From: Vibrio pomeroyi
GTDB lineage: Bacteria > Pseudomonadota > Gammaproteobacteria > Enterobacterales > Vibrionaceae
Length of the DNA: 64,000 nt
Assembly: GCA_041879425.1 (NCBI GenBank)
Contig: CP090854.1
Coordinates: forward strand, 682,001 to 746,000
Reading direction: 5' to 3'
This document shows positions 1 through 9,465 of the stretch, piece by piece (within the stretch, counting starts at the first letter, position 1; each line of letters begins with the position of its first letter). The notes beneath the pieces were generated by a model, which was not told the origin of the DNA, did not search any database, and worked only from the letters and a program-made list of their open reading frames with translations. The translations under genes and the position numbers were made by a program.

Positions 1-2
1 GC

Positions 3-680
3 ATGATGATCGCACTAGACCAAGAAAGCGGCGAACAGAAGTGGACAATCAGCACTGAAGTTCCGAGTCTAACACTGCGTGGCGACAGCACACCTGTTGC
101 GGTTTCTGGTGGTGTATTCTGGGGCACAGCAAATGGTCGTTTAGCAGCCGCTATCGTGGACCGTGGTCAGCTTATTTGGCAACAGCCAGTAGGTACGCCA
201 AAAGGTGCTACGGAAATTGATCGCTTGGTGGATGTTGATGCATCACCAGTTGTTCTTGGCGGCACACTGTATACCGTAGGTATCAATGGTCAGCTTATCG
301 CTATCGATCTTCGTTCTGGTAAGCCAGTTTGGAAGCGTAACTACTCGTCTGCGATTGATTTAGCAAGTGACGGTAGTCGTTTGTTCGTTGTTACCGACAA
401 AGACCATGTGGTTGCGGTTGATGCGCGTAGCGGTACTGAACTTTGGAGCACTCCATTGCTAGAAAACCGCTTACTGACAGCACCTGCTATTATTAATGGT
501 TATGTAGTCGTGGGTGACACTGAAGGTTATCTGCACTGGTTAGATCGTTCATCGGGTGAGTTTGTTGCTCAACAGCTCGTCGATGATAGCGGCTTTGCGG
601 TTGCACCAATTGAATTACCTGAAGGCTACTTAGTGACGACTCGCAATGGCGATGTAAAGAAACTGACGATTAGCCAATAA
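3..680 (+). CDS. bamB: BamB, outer membrane beta-barrel assembly lipoprotein (3' part)
   Basis: C-terminal 225 residues of BamB, the beta-propeller lipoprotein of the BAM complex that helps insert beta-barrel proteins into the outer membrane. The visible part shows repeated PQQ-like blades, each with an A-x-D-x-x-(S/T)-G-x-x-x-W pattern (IALDQESGEQKW, IAIDLRSGKPVW, VAVDARSGTELW, HWLDRSSGEF). The 5' end, with signal peptide and lipobox, lies outside the window, so the first Met seen is internal. der follows after a terminator, which is the usual bamB-der order in gammaproteobacteria. Confidence 0.95.
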   Translation: MMIALDQESGEQKWTISTEVPSLTLRGDSTPVAVSGGVFWGTANGRLAAAIVDRGQLIWQQPVGTPKGATEIDRLVDVDASPVVLGGTLYTVGINGQLIAIDLRSGKPVWKRNYSSAIDLASDGSRLFVVTDKDHVVAVDARSGTELWSTPLLENRLLTAPAIINGYVVVGDTEGYLHWLDRSSGEFVAQQLVDDSGFAVAPIELPEGYLVTTRNGDVKKLTISQ

Positions 681-701
681 AAGCGTGATATAATTCACAG
701 T

Positions 702-735
702 CGGCTCCTGGTTGGTAACAGCCAGGAGCCGTTTT
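702..735 (+). terminator. Rho-independent terminator after bamB
   Basis: A 9-bp perfect stem (GGCTCCTGG / CCAGGAGCC) with a 10-nt loop is followed by GTTTT. It separates bamB from der. Confidence 0.85.
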
Positions 736-838
736 GTTGTTAAAAATTAATAAACCGTGTGGTTATAGGTAAGAGTTTAAACTTGCGAACAAGTGCTTAC
801 CTATAACTACATTTAGAGAAGAAATTGTAGAGGTTGTT

Positions 839-2320
839 ATGGTACCTGTTGTTGCTCTAGTAGGGCGTCCGAACGTAGGTAAATCTACGTTATTTAACCG
901 ATTGACTCGAACTCGTGATGCATTGGTTGCGGATTTCCCTGGCTTAACGCGTGACCGTAAATACGGCCATGCTCATTTTAGCGAGCATGACTTTATTGTA
1001 ATTGACACTGGCGGTATCGACGGTACTGAAGAAGGTGTTGAAACTAAAATGGCTGAACAGTCGCTAGCGGCGATTGATGAAGCTGATGTTGTTCTATTTA
1101 TGGTAGATGGCCGTGCTGGTCTAACACCATCTGACGTAGCGATTGCTAAGCACCTTCGTCAGCTTGAAAAGCCTTCAATGCTAGTAGTAAACAAGGTTGA
1201 CGGTATCGACCCTGATGCTGCAAGTGCTGACTTCTGGCAACTAGGCGTAGAAGACATGTATCAAATCGCAGCTGCGCACGGTCGTGGTGTAACAGCGCTG
1301 ATTGATCTTGCTCTAAACCCGTTCGCAGAAGCACTAAAAGCGGAAAATGGCGAAGTAAGCGATTTAACTGAGTTTGAAGACGAAGAAGAAGAGCAGGTTG
1401 AATTTACAGAAGAAGAAGCTGAAGAAGAATTCAAGCGTCTTCAAGATCAACCAATCAAGCTAGCGATCATTGGTCGTCCTAACGTAGGTAAATCAACACT
1501 AACTAACCGTATTCTTGGTGAAGAGCGTGTGGTTGTTTACGATATGCCTGGTACGACGCGTGACTCTATCTACATCCCAATGCAGCGTGACGAGCGTGAA
1601 TACGTTCTAATCGATACTGCGGGTGTTCGTCGTCGTAAGAACATCAACGAAACAGTAGAGAAGTTCTCAGTAGTTAAAACACTGAAAGCGATTGAAGATG
1701 CGAACGTTGTATTGCTGCTTATCGATGCTCGTGAAAACATCTCTGATCAAGATCTAAGCTTGTTAGGTTTTGCATTGAACGCAGGTCGTTCAATCGTGAT
1801 TGCGGTAAACAAGTGGGATGGCCTAGATAACGACGTTAAAGAACGCGTTAAGAAAGAGCTAGACCGTCGTTTAGGTTTCGTTGATTTCGCACGTATTCAC
1901 TTTATCTCTGCACTTCACGGTACAGGTGTTGGTCACTTGTTTGAGTCTGTTCAAGAAGCTTACAAGTCAGCGACGACTCGTGTTGGTACTTCTGTTCTAA
2001 CTCGTATTATGAAGATGGCAACTGATGATCACCAACCGCCTATGGTTCGTGGCCGTCGTGTGAAACTGAAATACGCGCACGCTGGTGGCTATAACCCACC
2101 GATTATCGTTATCCACGGTAACCAAGTACGCAACTTGCCAGATTCATACAAACGATTCTTGATGAACTACTACCGTCGTTCACTAGAGATTATGGGTACA
2201 CCAATTCGCATTCAATTCCAGAACAGCGAGAACCCATTTGAAGCTAAGACTAACAAGCTGACAATCTCTCAAGAGCGCAAACGTAAGCGTATGATGAGCA
2301 TGGTTAAAGGCCGTAAGTAG
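839..2320 (+). CDS. der: GTPase Der (EngA), 50S ribosome assembly
   Basis: Essential double-GTPase that acts in maturation of the 50S ribosomal subunit. Two G domains are visible: the first P-loop GRPNVGKST is at about residues 9-17 with DTGG and NKVD motifs, and the second, identical GRPNVGKST is at about 212-220 with DTAG and NKWD. A long acidic linker (about residues 174-197, mostly E/D) joins them. The C-terminal KH-like domain ends in a basic tail ([13 protein letters not shown]). At 493 residues it is a normal length. It starts with ATG about 100 bp after the bamB terminator and has its own terminator. Confidence 0.98.
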   Translation: MVPVVALVGRPNVGKSTLFNRLTRTRDALVADFPGLTRDRKYGHAHFSEHDFIVIDTGGIDGTEEGVETKMAEQSLAAIDEADVVLFMVDGRAGLTPSDVAIAKHLRQLEKPSMLVVNKVDGIDPDAASADFWQLGVEDMYQIAAAHGRGVTALIDLALNPFAEALKAENGEVSDLTEFEDEEEEQVEFTEEEAEEEFKRLQDQPIKLAIIGRPNVGKSTLTNRILGEERVVVYDMPGTTRDSIYIPMQRDEREYVLIDTAGVRRRKNINETVEKFSVVKTLKAIEDANVVLLLIDARENISDQDLSLLGFALNAGRSIVIAVNKWDGLDNDVKERVKKELDRRLGFVDFARIHFISALHGTGVGHLFESVQEAYKSATTRVGTSVLTRIMKMATDDHQPPMVRGRRVKLKYAHAGGYNPPIIVIHGNQVRNLPDSYKRFLMNYYRRSLEIMGTPIRIQFQNSENPFEAKTNKLTISQERKRKRMMSMVKGRK

Positions 2321-2338
2321 TCCTTTCCAATAGATTTG

Positions 2339-2367
2339 ATACCCGAGCCTGTCTCGGGTATTTTTTT
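2339..2367 (+). terminator. Rho-independent terminator after der
   Basis: A 9-bp stem ATACCCGAG / CTCGGGTAT with a CCTGT loop runs into seven T residues. Confidence 0.92.
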
Positions 2368-2453
2368 AAGCAAAATTCACGTTAATCCACAACGGCACAT
2401 TTTTGTTTCGCTGTGGCTTAACGAATCAGACTAGATTCCAAAAGAAGAACGAT

Positions 2454-3356
2454 ATGACCACTAGCGATTTGATTACACAAACTGAAGCAGTCACACCAAC
2501 TATTACTCAATTCTGTCATGAAGCGTGGCAACTGACGGCGAAAGCGTTGTATGTAGAAAGCGACAGCAATAAAACCTACCTGATTACTGATGTGACGCCT
2601 TTTCACCCTGTCAGTCATATTTGGCCTGATCACCCGGCAGACCAAGGCTTTGTGACTGTTGGTGACGTTCAATATCCAGTGGAAGAGTGCCTTGTTGGTG
2701 CAATAGAACAATCTACTGGCAAGCTTCATATCGCAGCAGATATTCCTGTTAAGCGTGATACGGAAGGTTGGGTGTTTGTGGTTGTCCACCAGCTACCCGC
2801 ATCAGCTTCTATGATTAATGTTAACGACGAAGTGGTGTTGTCGGTAGATAAAGCGTATCAAGCAAGCTTGAGTCGTGGTCACAGTGCGGGCCACATTGCT
2901 TTCTTAGCGTTGAATAAAGTATTGGCTGAGAGCTACTGGCGCAAAGATGCCGACAGAAAGGATCCGCTTGGCAGCTACGACTTTAATAGCTACGCACAAG
3001 TGACCAGCTTTGTGACTCCTGAGCTGTGCACTGATAAGTATCGTTTGGGTAAAACTCTGAAGAAGCGCGGCTTGAACGTTGCAGACATGCTTGCAAACCT
3101 TGAAGGTATCGAAGCCGACATTAACCAGATGATTTCAGGTTGGCTCGCACAGCCAACGCCTGTCGCGATGAGACTGGAAGGTGAGGCTCTAACTGACTCT
3201 CGTTACTGGGAATGGCAGCTGGATGCTGAGACGTTTGTGTCGATTCCGTGTGGTGGTACTCACATCGAGAACACCTCAGAGCTTAATGCGTTATCGGTCA
3301 AATTAACCCAGTTAGATGACCAACACATTGAAATGCTGACGCATGTAATTCGATGA
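2454..3356 (+). CDS. AlaX-like alanyl-tRNA editing protein
   Basis: Predicted trans-editing hydrolase related to the editing and C-terminal parts of alanyl-tRNA synthetase; such proteins remove Ser or Gly from mischarged tRNA-Ala in the cytoplasm. Two zinc-binding signatures are visible: SRGHSAGHIA (HxxxH) in the middle and CGGTHI near the C-terminus. No synthetase catalytic core is present. I chose ATG 2454 (300 residues) over an upstream in-frame TTG at 2403, because the extra 17 residues look non-coding and an AGAAGAA purine tract precedes 2454. It sits alone between der and a GGDEF gene. Family assignment is firm; the exact substrate is inferred. Confidence 0.85.
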   Translation: MTTSDLITQTEAVTPTITQFCHEAWQLTAKALYVESDSNKTYLITDVTPFHPVSHIWPDHPADQGFVTVGDVQYPVEECLVGAIEQSTGKLHIAADIPVKRDTEGWVFVVVHQLPASASMINVNDEVVLSVDKAYQASLSRGHSAGHIAFLALNKVLAESYWRKDADRKDPLGSYDFNSYAQVTSFVTPELCTDKYRLGKTLKKRGLNVADMLANLEGIEADINQMISGWLAQPTPVAMRLEGEALTDSRYWEWQLDAETFVSIPCGGTHIENTSELNALSVKLTQLDDQHIEMLTHVIR

Positions 3357-3645
3357 TTTAGGTTACAGATCGAAATGGCTTGTGCTGTTTATTCTATATT
3401 AAGATGTCACTTTTAATATAAATGACTATTTAAAATTGAAATACAGCACATGTAACTTATGCTTTCGGTATGTGGTGATATAAATATTCTTTTTGGGGTA
3501 GATCGCTGATCAAAATAGATAAAGCGAAAGATCAACCTATGATCTTCGGTTGTGTGTGGTACTAACTTAGTGTGTTATTATTAACCAATAACAAGCTTGC
3601 ATAAGAACAGGCTGTACCCAATTACACAATTGAAAGCTTTAGTGA

Positions 3646-4647
3646 ATGGAACAACAATTTTTATTAGAAGGCCACCGAGCAGTCAATAGTTTGCTTCGGA
3701 AGCTTGCCCTTGGGATGGATCGCAAGGACTTAAACCATAAGATCATTCAGCTTACTGAACAGCTTTTTGGTCAGCGTATGGCTTCAATCTTACTGCTCAA
3801 CTCCGAGTCAAATACTCTGCATCTTGAATATGCCCCGAATCTACCTGATTTTTATAATCAACAGATAGAAGGAGTCGGCATTGGTGCCGGGATTGGTTCT
3901 TGTGGTGAGGCGGCGGCGCTTAAAAAGGCTGTTATGATCTCCAATATTAATACACACCCAAATTGGGCACCTTTCTTAGCCTTAACCAATCAAGCCAATC
4001 TTCATGCGTGCTGGTCAGTGCCAATCATCTCTTCACATGGTCATGTATTAGGTACTTTCGCGATTTACAGCCAATATGTTTCTGAACCCCATGAGTTTGA
4101 ACTAGAGATCCTAGAGCTATTAGCGTCTCTGTATTCAGTCGCACTAGAAAAGTATGAGTTGGAGAATCAACTCAACTTTTTTGCCAACCGCGACTCTCTG
4201 ACACACAGTTTGAATCGTAGAGCCTTATTAAGAGAAGCTGAACAAGTGTTAACCAAGCGCTGTTTTGGACAAAAAGTGATGGCGTGCTTGTTTGTTGATG
4301 TCGATAAATTCAAATCAATCAACGACACCTATGGTCATAGCTTTGGTGATGACGTGCTTTTAGCGGTTGTCAAAGTACTGGATGAGGCGACCACAGCCTG
4401 TGCCAAGATAGGGCGTTATGGTGGTGATGAGTTTGTGGTGTTCTCTTGCTTTGACGATCAAGAAAGCGTGCTTAACTTTTATCGAAGCTTAGAAAGAACC
4501 TTGGAACAGGCTCTCTATATTAACGACACTCAATTTGCAGTCAGTGTAGGGCTTTCTTATGAAAAAGATCCTGAGTCGTTAGAAGCTTTGATCGCACAAG
4601 CTGATAAGAACATGTACCAAATCAAGCAAGCTAAGTCTCAGCAGTAG
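3646..4647 (+). CDS. GAF-GGDEF diguanylate cyclase
   Basis: Predicted cytoplasmic diguanylate cyclase that makes cyclic di-GMP. An N-terminal GAF sensor domain (about residues 10-170) is followed by a GGDEF domain (about 175-330). The catalytic GGDEF motif is intact (RYGGDEFVVF, about 257-266), and the metal-binding D of LFVDVDKFKSIND is present. No RxxD inhibitory site is seen at the expected place just upstream of GGDEF, so product inhibition may be weak. There are no transmembrane segments. The ligand of the GAF domain is unknown. About 290 bp of upstream sequence holds no other gene. Confidence 0.9.
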   Translation: MEQQFLLEGHRAVNSLLRKLALGMDRKDLNHKIIQLTEQLFGQRMASILLLNSESNTLHLEYAPNLPDFYNQQIEGVGIGAGIGSCGEAAALKKAVMISNINTHPNWAPFLALTNQANLHACWSVPIISSHGHVLGTFAIYSQYVSEPHEFELEILELLASLYSVALEKYELENQLNFFANRDSLTHSLNRRALLREAEQVLTKRCFGQKVMACLFVDVDKFKSINDTYGHSFGDDVLLAVVKVLDEATTACAKIGRYGGDEFVVFSCFDDQESVLNFYRSLERTLEQALYINDTQFAVSVGLSYEKDPESLEALIAQADKNMYQIKQAKSQQ

Positions 4648-4683
4648 TAGATTGTAAAAATAGTAGTGAATTAGGAAATGCTA

Positions 4684-4911
4684 ATGAGTGAAAATATCTG
4701 CCCTAAGTGCCAGTCAGAGTTAGGCTGGGATGGTAAGTATCACTGTGAAAGTTGTCAGGCTCACTTTACCAAAGTTGGTTTCTGCCCAGAGTGCAGCTGC
4801 CAGTTAGAGAAGCTTCAAGCTTGTGGTGCTGCCAACTATTTTTGTAATGCTGACTGTAACGAGCTTAAATCTAAGTCGAGAGTAAAATTCGAGTTCCAAG
4901 CTGCGGACTAG
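4684..4911 (+). CDS. yfgJ: YfgJ-type zinc-ribbon protein
   Basis: Small protein (75 residues) with paired zinc-ribbon cysteines: CPKCQ, CESCQ, CPECSCQ, then further Cys pairs near the end. E. coli YfgJ is encoded next to der and xseA, and the location here agrees. The function of the family is not established. ATG 4684 is preferred over ATG 4678 because the AGGA at 4673-4676 is 7 nt from the former and almost touches the latter. In this genome the urea cluster sits between this gene and xseA. Confidence 0.8.
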   Translation: MSENICPKCQSELGWDGKYHCESCQAHFTKVGFCPECSCQLEKLQACGAANYFCNADCNELKSKSRVKFEFQAAD

Positions 4912-4957
4912 CTTGAAAGCGAGAAGGTTAAGTATCGCAATCCATACAATTTAATAG

Positions 4958-4989
4958 AGGCCTAATACCTATGTATTGGGCCTTTTTTG
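4958..4989 (+). terminator. Rho-independent terminator after yfgJ
   Basis: An 11-bp stem AGGCCTAATAC / GTATTGGGCCT (one T-G wobble) with a 4-nt loop is followed by six T residues. Confidence 0.9.
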
Positions 4990-5147
4990 TATCCATTGTG
5001 CGGTTATGTCTCATCTTGGTTCATTCTTATCGTCGCTGCACCAGTATGAAACATAGTTACATGATTGCTATGCACGCTATTGGTGTGAATGGTTTTTTAG
5101 TTCCATTAATACAATAACTTATAATTTTAATGGTTAATTTTTAAGTT

Positions 5148-5163
5148 TGGCACTCTTCTTGTA
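5148..5163 (+). promoter_or_regulatory. Candidate sigma54 promoter of urtABCDE
   Basis: TGGCAC-TCTTC-TTGTA places GG and GT exactly 10 nt apart. It differs from the TGGCAC-N5-TTGCA consensus at one base of the -12 element. It lies 44 bp upstream of the urtA ATG. Sigma54/NtrC control of urea uptake is known in several proteobacteria. No NtrC site was located with confidence. Confidence 0.65.
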
Positions 5164-5206
5164 ACTCTGTAATTGAATAACAAAAATACAATTATGGAGT
5201 ACTATC

Positions 5207-6493
5207 ATGAACAAGGTGTTCAATTTATCGCTAGCTGCACTGTGTACAACACTTTCATTTTCTTCTGCATCAGTGCTTGCGGCTGACGAAACCATCAAGG
5301 TCGGCGTTTTACATTCACTGTCCGGCACCATGGCGATCAGTGAAACCACGCTAAAAGATACCGTGCTAATGCTCATCGACGAGCAGAACAAAAAGGGCGG
5401 CTTGCTGGGTAAAAAGCTAGAGCCAGTGGTTGTTGACCCTGCGTCAAACTGGCCGCTATTTGCAGAAAAAGCGCGTGAGCTTATCGAAAAAGAGAAGGTC
5501 GATGTGGTCTTCGGTGGTTGGACATCGGTATCGCGTAAATCGATGCTGCCAGTATTTGAAGAGCTCAACAGCATCCTCTTCTACCCAGTTCAGTATGAAG
5601 GTGAAGAGTCTTCGAAAAACGTTTTCTACACCGGCGCTGCGCCAAACCAACAAGCAATTCCTGCTGTGGATTACTTGATGGAAGAGCTTGAAGTGGAACG
5701 TTGGGTACTCGCGGGTACGGATTACGTTTACCCACGTACGACCAACAAGATCCTTGAAGCCTACCTAAAAGATAAAGGTGTCGCAGAAGAAGACATCATG
5801 ATCAACTACACGCCATTTGGTCACTCTGATTGGCAGTCTATTGTTTCAGACATCAAAAAGTTCGGCGAAGCAGGTAAGAAAACCGCAGTGGTTTCTACTG
5901 TGAACGGCGATGCGAACGTACCTTTCTACAAAGAGCTCGGCGCTCAAGGTATCTCATCTGAAGACATCCCGGTAATTGCATTCTCTGTTGGTGAAGAAGA
6001 ACTGTCAGGTATGGACACTGAACCACTGGTTGGTCACCTAGCGGCTTGGAACTACTTCATGAGTGTTGATACCGAAGCCAATGAAGAGTTCGTTGAAACG
6101 TGGCAGTCATTCATCAAGAGTGAAAAACGTGTCACCAACGATCCAATGGAAGCGCACTATGTTGGCTTCAACATGTGGGCGCAAGCGGTAACCAACGCGG
6201 GCACAACCGATCCTGAATCTGTACAAGATGCCTTGATTGGCGTGTCTGTTCCTAACCTTTCTGGCGGCTACTCTACCATGCTGCCAAACCATCACATTAC
6301 TAAACCTGTCCTGATCGGTGAAATCCAAGACGATGGTCAATTCGATATCGTTTGGGAAACCACAGGCCTTGTTGCGGGTGATGCTTGGTCGAGCTACTTA
6401 CCTGAATCAGCGAAGCTGTTCTCTAGTTGGTCTAAGCCATTCTCATGTGGTGCGTTTAACGTCGAAACCAAGAAGTGTTCTGGCGGTAACTAG
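5207..6493 (+). CDS. urtA: Urea ABC transporter substrate-binding protein UrtA
   Basis: Periplasmic binding protein of the high-affinity urea importer. A signal peptide occupies residues 1-26 (MNKVF... to SVLA, cleavage before ADE). The mature part starts IKVGVLHSLSGTMAISETTL, typical of type I Leu/Ile/Val-family binding proteins of the UrtA group, and total length (428) is normal. GGAG precedes the ATG. It is the first gene of urtABCDE, downstream of a sigma54-type promoter. A 160-bp gap with a hairpin separates it from urtB, which would allow more UrtA than permease to be made. Confidence 0.95.
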   Translation: MNKVFNLSLAALCTTLSFSSASVLAADETIKVGVLHSLSGTMAISETTLKDTVLMLIDEQNKKGGLLGKKLEPVVVDPASNWPLFAEKARELIEKEKVDVVFGGWTSVSRKSMLPVFEELNSILFYPVQYEGEESSKNVFYTGAAPNQQAIPAVDYLMEELEVERWVLAGTDYVYPRTTNKILEAYLKDKGVAEEDIMINYTPFGHSDWQSIVSDIKKFGEAGKKTAVVSTVNGDANVPFYKELGAQGISSEDIPVIAFSVGEEELSGMDTEPLVGHLAAWNYFMSVDTEANEEFVETWQSFIKSEKRVTNDPMEAHYVGFNMWAQAVTNAGTTDPESVQDALIGVSVPNLSGGYSTMLPNHHITKPVLIGEIQDDGQFDIVWETTGLVAGDAWSSYLPESAKLFSSWSKPFSCGAFNVETKKCSGGN

Positions 6494-6512
6494 AGCGTTG
6501 ATTTAGGAATAT

Positions 6513-6572
6513 TGAGCCTTCTTGTTTGGGAAGAACGCCTCTGTTTAAGAGGTGAAGCAAGCGGAAGGCTCA
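6513..6572 (+). other. Hairpin between urtA and urtB
   Basis: An outer stem TGAGCCTTC / GAAGGCTCA encloses an inner CCTCT-GTTTA-AGAGG hairpin. No T-tract follows, so it is more likely an mRNA-stabilising or partial-attenuation structure than a full terminator. Confidence 0.6.
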
Positions 6573-6653
6573 TCGTTTCAACTAACAATAATTCTCCACA
6601 TGTCCACTAAGCAAAAATAACAATATCTAGCTAGGTGGATTAAGGAAGCAGGG

Positions 6654-8282
6654 ATGAAAAACGTATTGAACGTATTTAAGGCGCTATTGCTTATGGCAGT
6701 CAGTGCTCAGTTGGCTTTTGCTGGAATAACGGATGAAGCTAGCTTTACCAAGGCGCTAGTTGGTAAGAAAACATCGGATAAAGAATTGGCTATCGATTGG
6801 GTTATTGAGACACAAGAGGAAGACGTGTCAAAACCTATTTTGGATGGCTGGTTAAACGGAAATCTCTATTACTTTAATGACAAACAGAGTGAGCAATATA
6901 AACAGCTCTACCTGATTCAAAGCATTAAAACGGCTACCTCGGCTCAGTCGGTGTGGGATGAATCAAGCCTCAGTATCGAGAATGCTAGACAGTTCAAAAA
7001 AGTTCGCGTGAACAACAAGCTTCGCGGGATCTTGCGTGGGGAAATTGCCTCGATTGGACTGAACAGCGGTAACCCAGATGTGCGTTATAAAGCGGTTGTG
7101 GATCTGCTCGGTACCAAAGATTCTGACATTATCGATCGTTTAGCTGTACTCAGAACCAGTGAATCAGAGGGCAAAGTCGCTGAGTTGATGGACTTGTCGT
7201 TAGCTATTTTCACCTCTCTTGATAAGAGCGCCACGATTGAAGAGCGTGTGGTTTCGATTGACCGAGTCGGTGACTTCAAACATTCAGTGGTACTCAAAAC
7301 CTTGAATCAATTGCTCAATAGCGAACAAGACCCAAACATATTGGCAGCGGCAGAGCGTGCGATGGACGATTATCAACAGAGCCAAGCACTTTACTCGGGT
7401 GTTGAGACTGTGTTCTTTGGCTTGAGCTTAGGCTCTGTCTTGGTGTTGGCAGGCATAGGCTTGGCGATCACTTTTGGTGTGATGGGCGTAATCAACATGG
7501 CCCATGGCGAGCTGATCATGATTGGCGCTTACACCACCTACGTATTGCAGTTGTTGATGCCGAACCACATCGGTTTAGCGCTGATTCTCTCTATTCCGGC
7601 GGCATTTATTGTGTCTGGTTTGGTTGGCATCGCGATAGAGCGAAGCGTAATTCGTCACCTTTATGGTCGTCCACTGGAAACCTTGCTTGCGACCTTCGGT
7701 ATCAGCTTAATCTTGCAACAAGCCGTTCGCTCTATTTTCTCTCCTTTGAACCGCTCAGTGAGCACACCTGAATGGATGTCTGGTGCACTTCAATTGAATC
7801 CAATGTTGTCTCTGACCTACAACCGACTTTATATCATCTTGTTCTGTGGTTTGGTGTTTATGGGCTTGTTGATGGTTCTGAAAAAGACGCCACTAGGTTT
7901 GCAGGTTCGTGCGGTTTCTCAAAACCGTGGCATGGCGCGTGCGATGGGCATTCGTTCTGAACGTGTTGATGCGATGACCTTTGGCTTAGGCTCTGGCGTT
8001 GCGGGTGTCGCAGGTGTCGCATTGTCTCAACTGACTAACGTTGGCCCGAATATGGGGCAAGCGTACATCATTGATTCTTTCATGGTGGTGGTGTTCGGCG
8101 GAGTCGGCAACTTGTGGGGAACATTAGTCGCAGGTCTGAGTCTTGGTTTGTTCAATAAGATCTTAGAGCCATGGGCTGGCGCAGTACTCGCCAAGATTCT
8201 AGTACTGGTTTTCATCATTCTATTTATTCAAAAACGCCCACGCGGATTATTCCCGCAACGTGGTCGTGCAGCTGAAGGTTAA
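6654..8282 (+). CDS. urtB: Urea ABC transporter permease UrtB
   Basis: Inner-membrane permease of the urea importer (542 residues). A signal sequence and about 240 residues of soluble helical sequence precede the LivH-type permease domain (about residues 245-540), which has multiple transmembrane helices; this long N-terminal extension is typical of UrtB. Conserved permease sequences such as GVMGVINMAHGELIMIGAY and the GGVGNLWGTLVAGLSLG loop are visible. GGAAGCAGGG precedes the ATG. Its stop is followed directly by the urtC ribosome-binding site. Confidence 0.95.
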   Translation: MKNVLNVFKALLLMAVSAQLAFAGITDEASFTKALVGKKTSDKELAIDWVIETQEEDVSKPILDGWLNGNLYYFNDKQSEQYKQLYLIQSIKTATSAQSVWDESSLSIENARQFKKVRVNNKLRGILRGEIASIGLNSGNPDVRYKAVVDLLGTKDSDIIDRLAVLRTSESEGKVAELMDLSLAIFTSLDKSATIEERVVSIDRVGDFKHSVVLKTLNQLLNSEQDPNILAAAERAMDDYQQSQALYSGVETVFFGLSLGSVLVLAGIGLAITFGVMGVINMAHGELIMIGAYTTYVLQLLMPNHIGLALILSIPAAFIVSGLVGIAIERSVIRHLYGRPLETLLATFGISLILQQAVRSIFSPLNRSVSTPEWMSGALQLNPMLSLTYNRLYIILFCGLVFMGLLMVLKKTPLGLQVRAVSQNRGMARAMGIRSERVDAMTFGLGSGVAGVAGVALSQLTNVGPNMGQAYIIDSFMVVVFGGVGNLWGTLVAGLSLGLFNKILEPWAGAVLAKILVLVFIILFIQKRPRGLFPQRGRAAEG

Positions 8283-8292
8283 GGACAACATC

Positions 8293-9465
8293 ATGCAGTC
8301 TAAATCATTTGTACTTTCGGCGATGCGTGGTGATAAAGGTGGCCAACTGACCATCCTTGCCATTCTTGCAGCCGTGATTCTTATTCCACTGGCTAACACC
8401 ATGTTGCCAAGTGGGCATCCGCTTCATGTTGAGACCTTCACTATCTCACTGATGGGCAAATATCTGAGCTACGCAATGTTGGCGTTGGCACTCGATCTGG
8501 TGTGGGGCTACCTCGGAATACTGAGCCTAGGCCACGGTGCTTTCTTTGCGCTTGGTGGTTATGCGATGGGCATGTATCTGATGCGTCAGATTGGTGACCG
8601 TGGGGTTTATGGTGATCCAATCCTACCTGACTTTATGGTGTTCCTTGATTGGTCAGCATTGCCGTGGTTCTGGCAGGGCTTTGATCAGTTCTGGTTTGCT
8701 TGTCTGATGGTGGTGTTGGTACCGGGCGCATTGGCTTATTTGTTTGGTTATTTGGCTTTCCGTTCTCGCGTGTCTGGTGTTTATCTTTCGATCATGACTC
8801 AAGCGTTAACTTACGCCTTGATGCTGGCATTTTTCCGCAACGAGATGGGCTTTGGCGGCAACAACGGGCTGACGGACTTTAAAGACATCATCGGCCTGAG
8901 TTTGCAGAGTGATGCGGTCAAGATTGGTCTGTTTGTCGCGACGGGTATCTCGCTCATCCTCAGCTACATCGCGTGTCGTATGGTAGTGACCAGTCGATTG
9001 GGGCGTGTTGCGCTGGCGATTCGAGATACTGAGTCTCGTACTCGCTTTATGGGTTACGACGTCGATGGCATCAAGTTATGGGTCTTCGTTTTGTCTGCGG
9101 TTATCGCGGGGATTGCGGGTGCTTTATATGTTCCCCAAGTCGGCATCATCAACCCTGGAGAGTTTGCACCGCTTAACTCGATTGAGATTGTGGTTTGGGT
9201 TGCCTTGGGTGGTCGCGCCACTTTGTTTGGTGCCATCGTTGGTGCTCTGATCATCAACTACGCCAAGAGCTGGTTTACCGTTGAATTCCCAGAGGTGTGG
9301 TTATTCGCTCTCGGTGGTCTATTCGTTCTCTCGACTATGTACTTCCCACAAGGTGTGATTGGCTTTGTCAGTGAAAAGTGGCAACAGCTGCGTAAGGCAT
9401 CGACTTCAAAAGGCGAAGGACAAGGTAAGGATGATCAACACAAAGGCAAGGAGGCGATCGCATGA
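8293..9465 (+). CDS. urtC: Urea ABC transporter permease UrtC
   Basis: Second permease subunit (390 residues), LivM-type, with about nine hydrophobic segments. Conserved sequences include LDLVWGYLGILSLGHGAFFALGG and the C-terminal GGRATLFGAIVGALIIN loop. ATG 8293 is chosen because AAGGA (8281-8285) lies 7 nt upstream; the in-frame start at 8260 lies inside urtB. The C-terminal tail is Lys/Gly-rich. Its stop overlaps urtD by 4 nt (ATGA), indicating translational coupling. Confidence 0.95.
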   Translation: MQSKSFVLSAMRGDKGGQLTILAILAAVILIPLANTMLPSGHPLHVETFTISLMGKYLSYAMLALALDLVWGYLGILSLGHGAFFALGGYAMGMYLMRQIGDRGVYGDPILPDFMVFLDWSALPWFWQGFDQFWFACLMVVLVPGALAYLFGYLAFRSRVSGVYLSIMTQALTYALMLAFFRNEMGFGGNNGLTDFKDIIGLSLQSDAVKIGLFVATGISLILSYIACRMVVTSRLGRVALAIRDTESRTRFMGYDVDGIKLWVFVLSAVIAGIAGALYVPQVGIINPGEFAPLNSIEIVVWVALGGRATLFGAIVGALIINYAKSWFTVEFPEVWLFALGGLFVLSTMYFPQGVIGFVSEKWQQLRKASTSKGEGQGKDDQHKGKEAIA

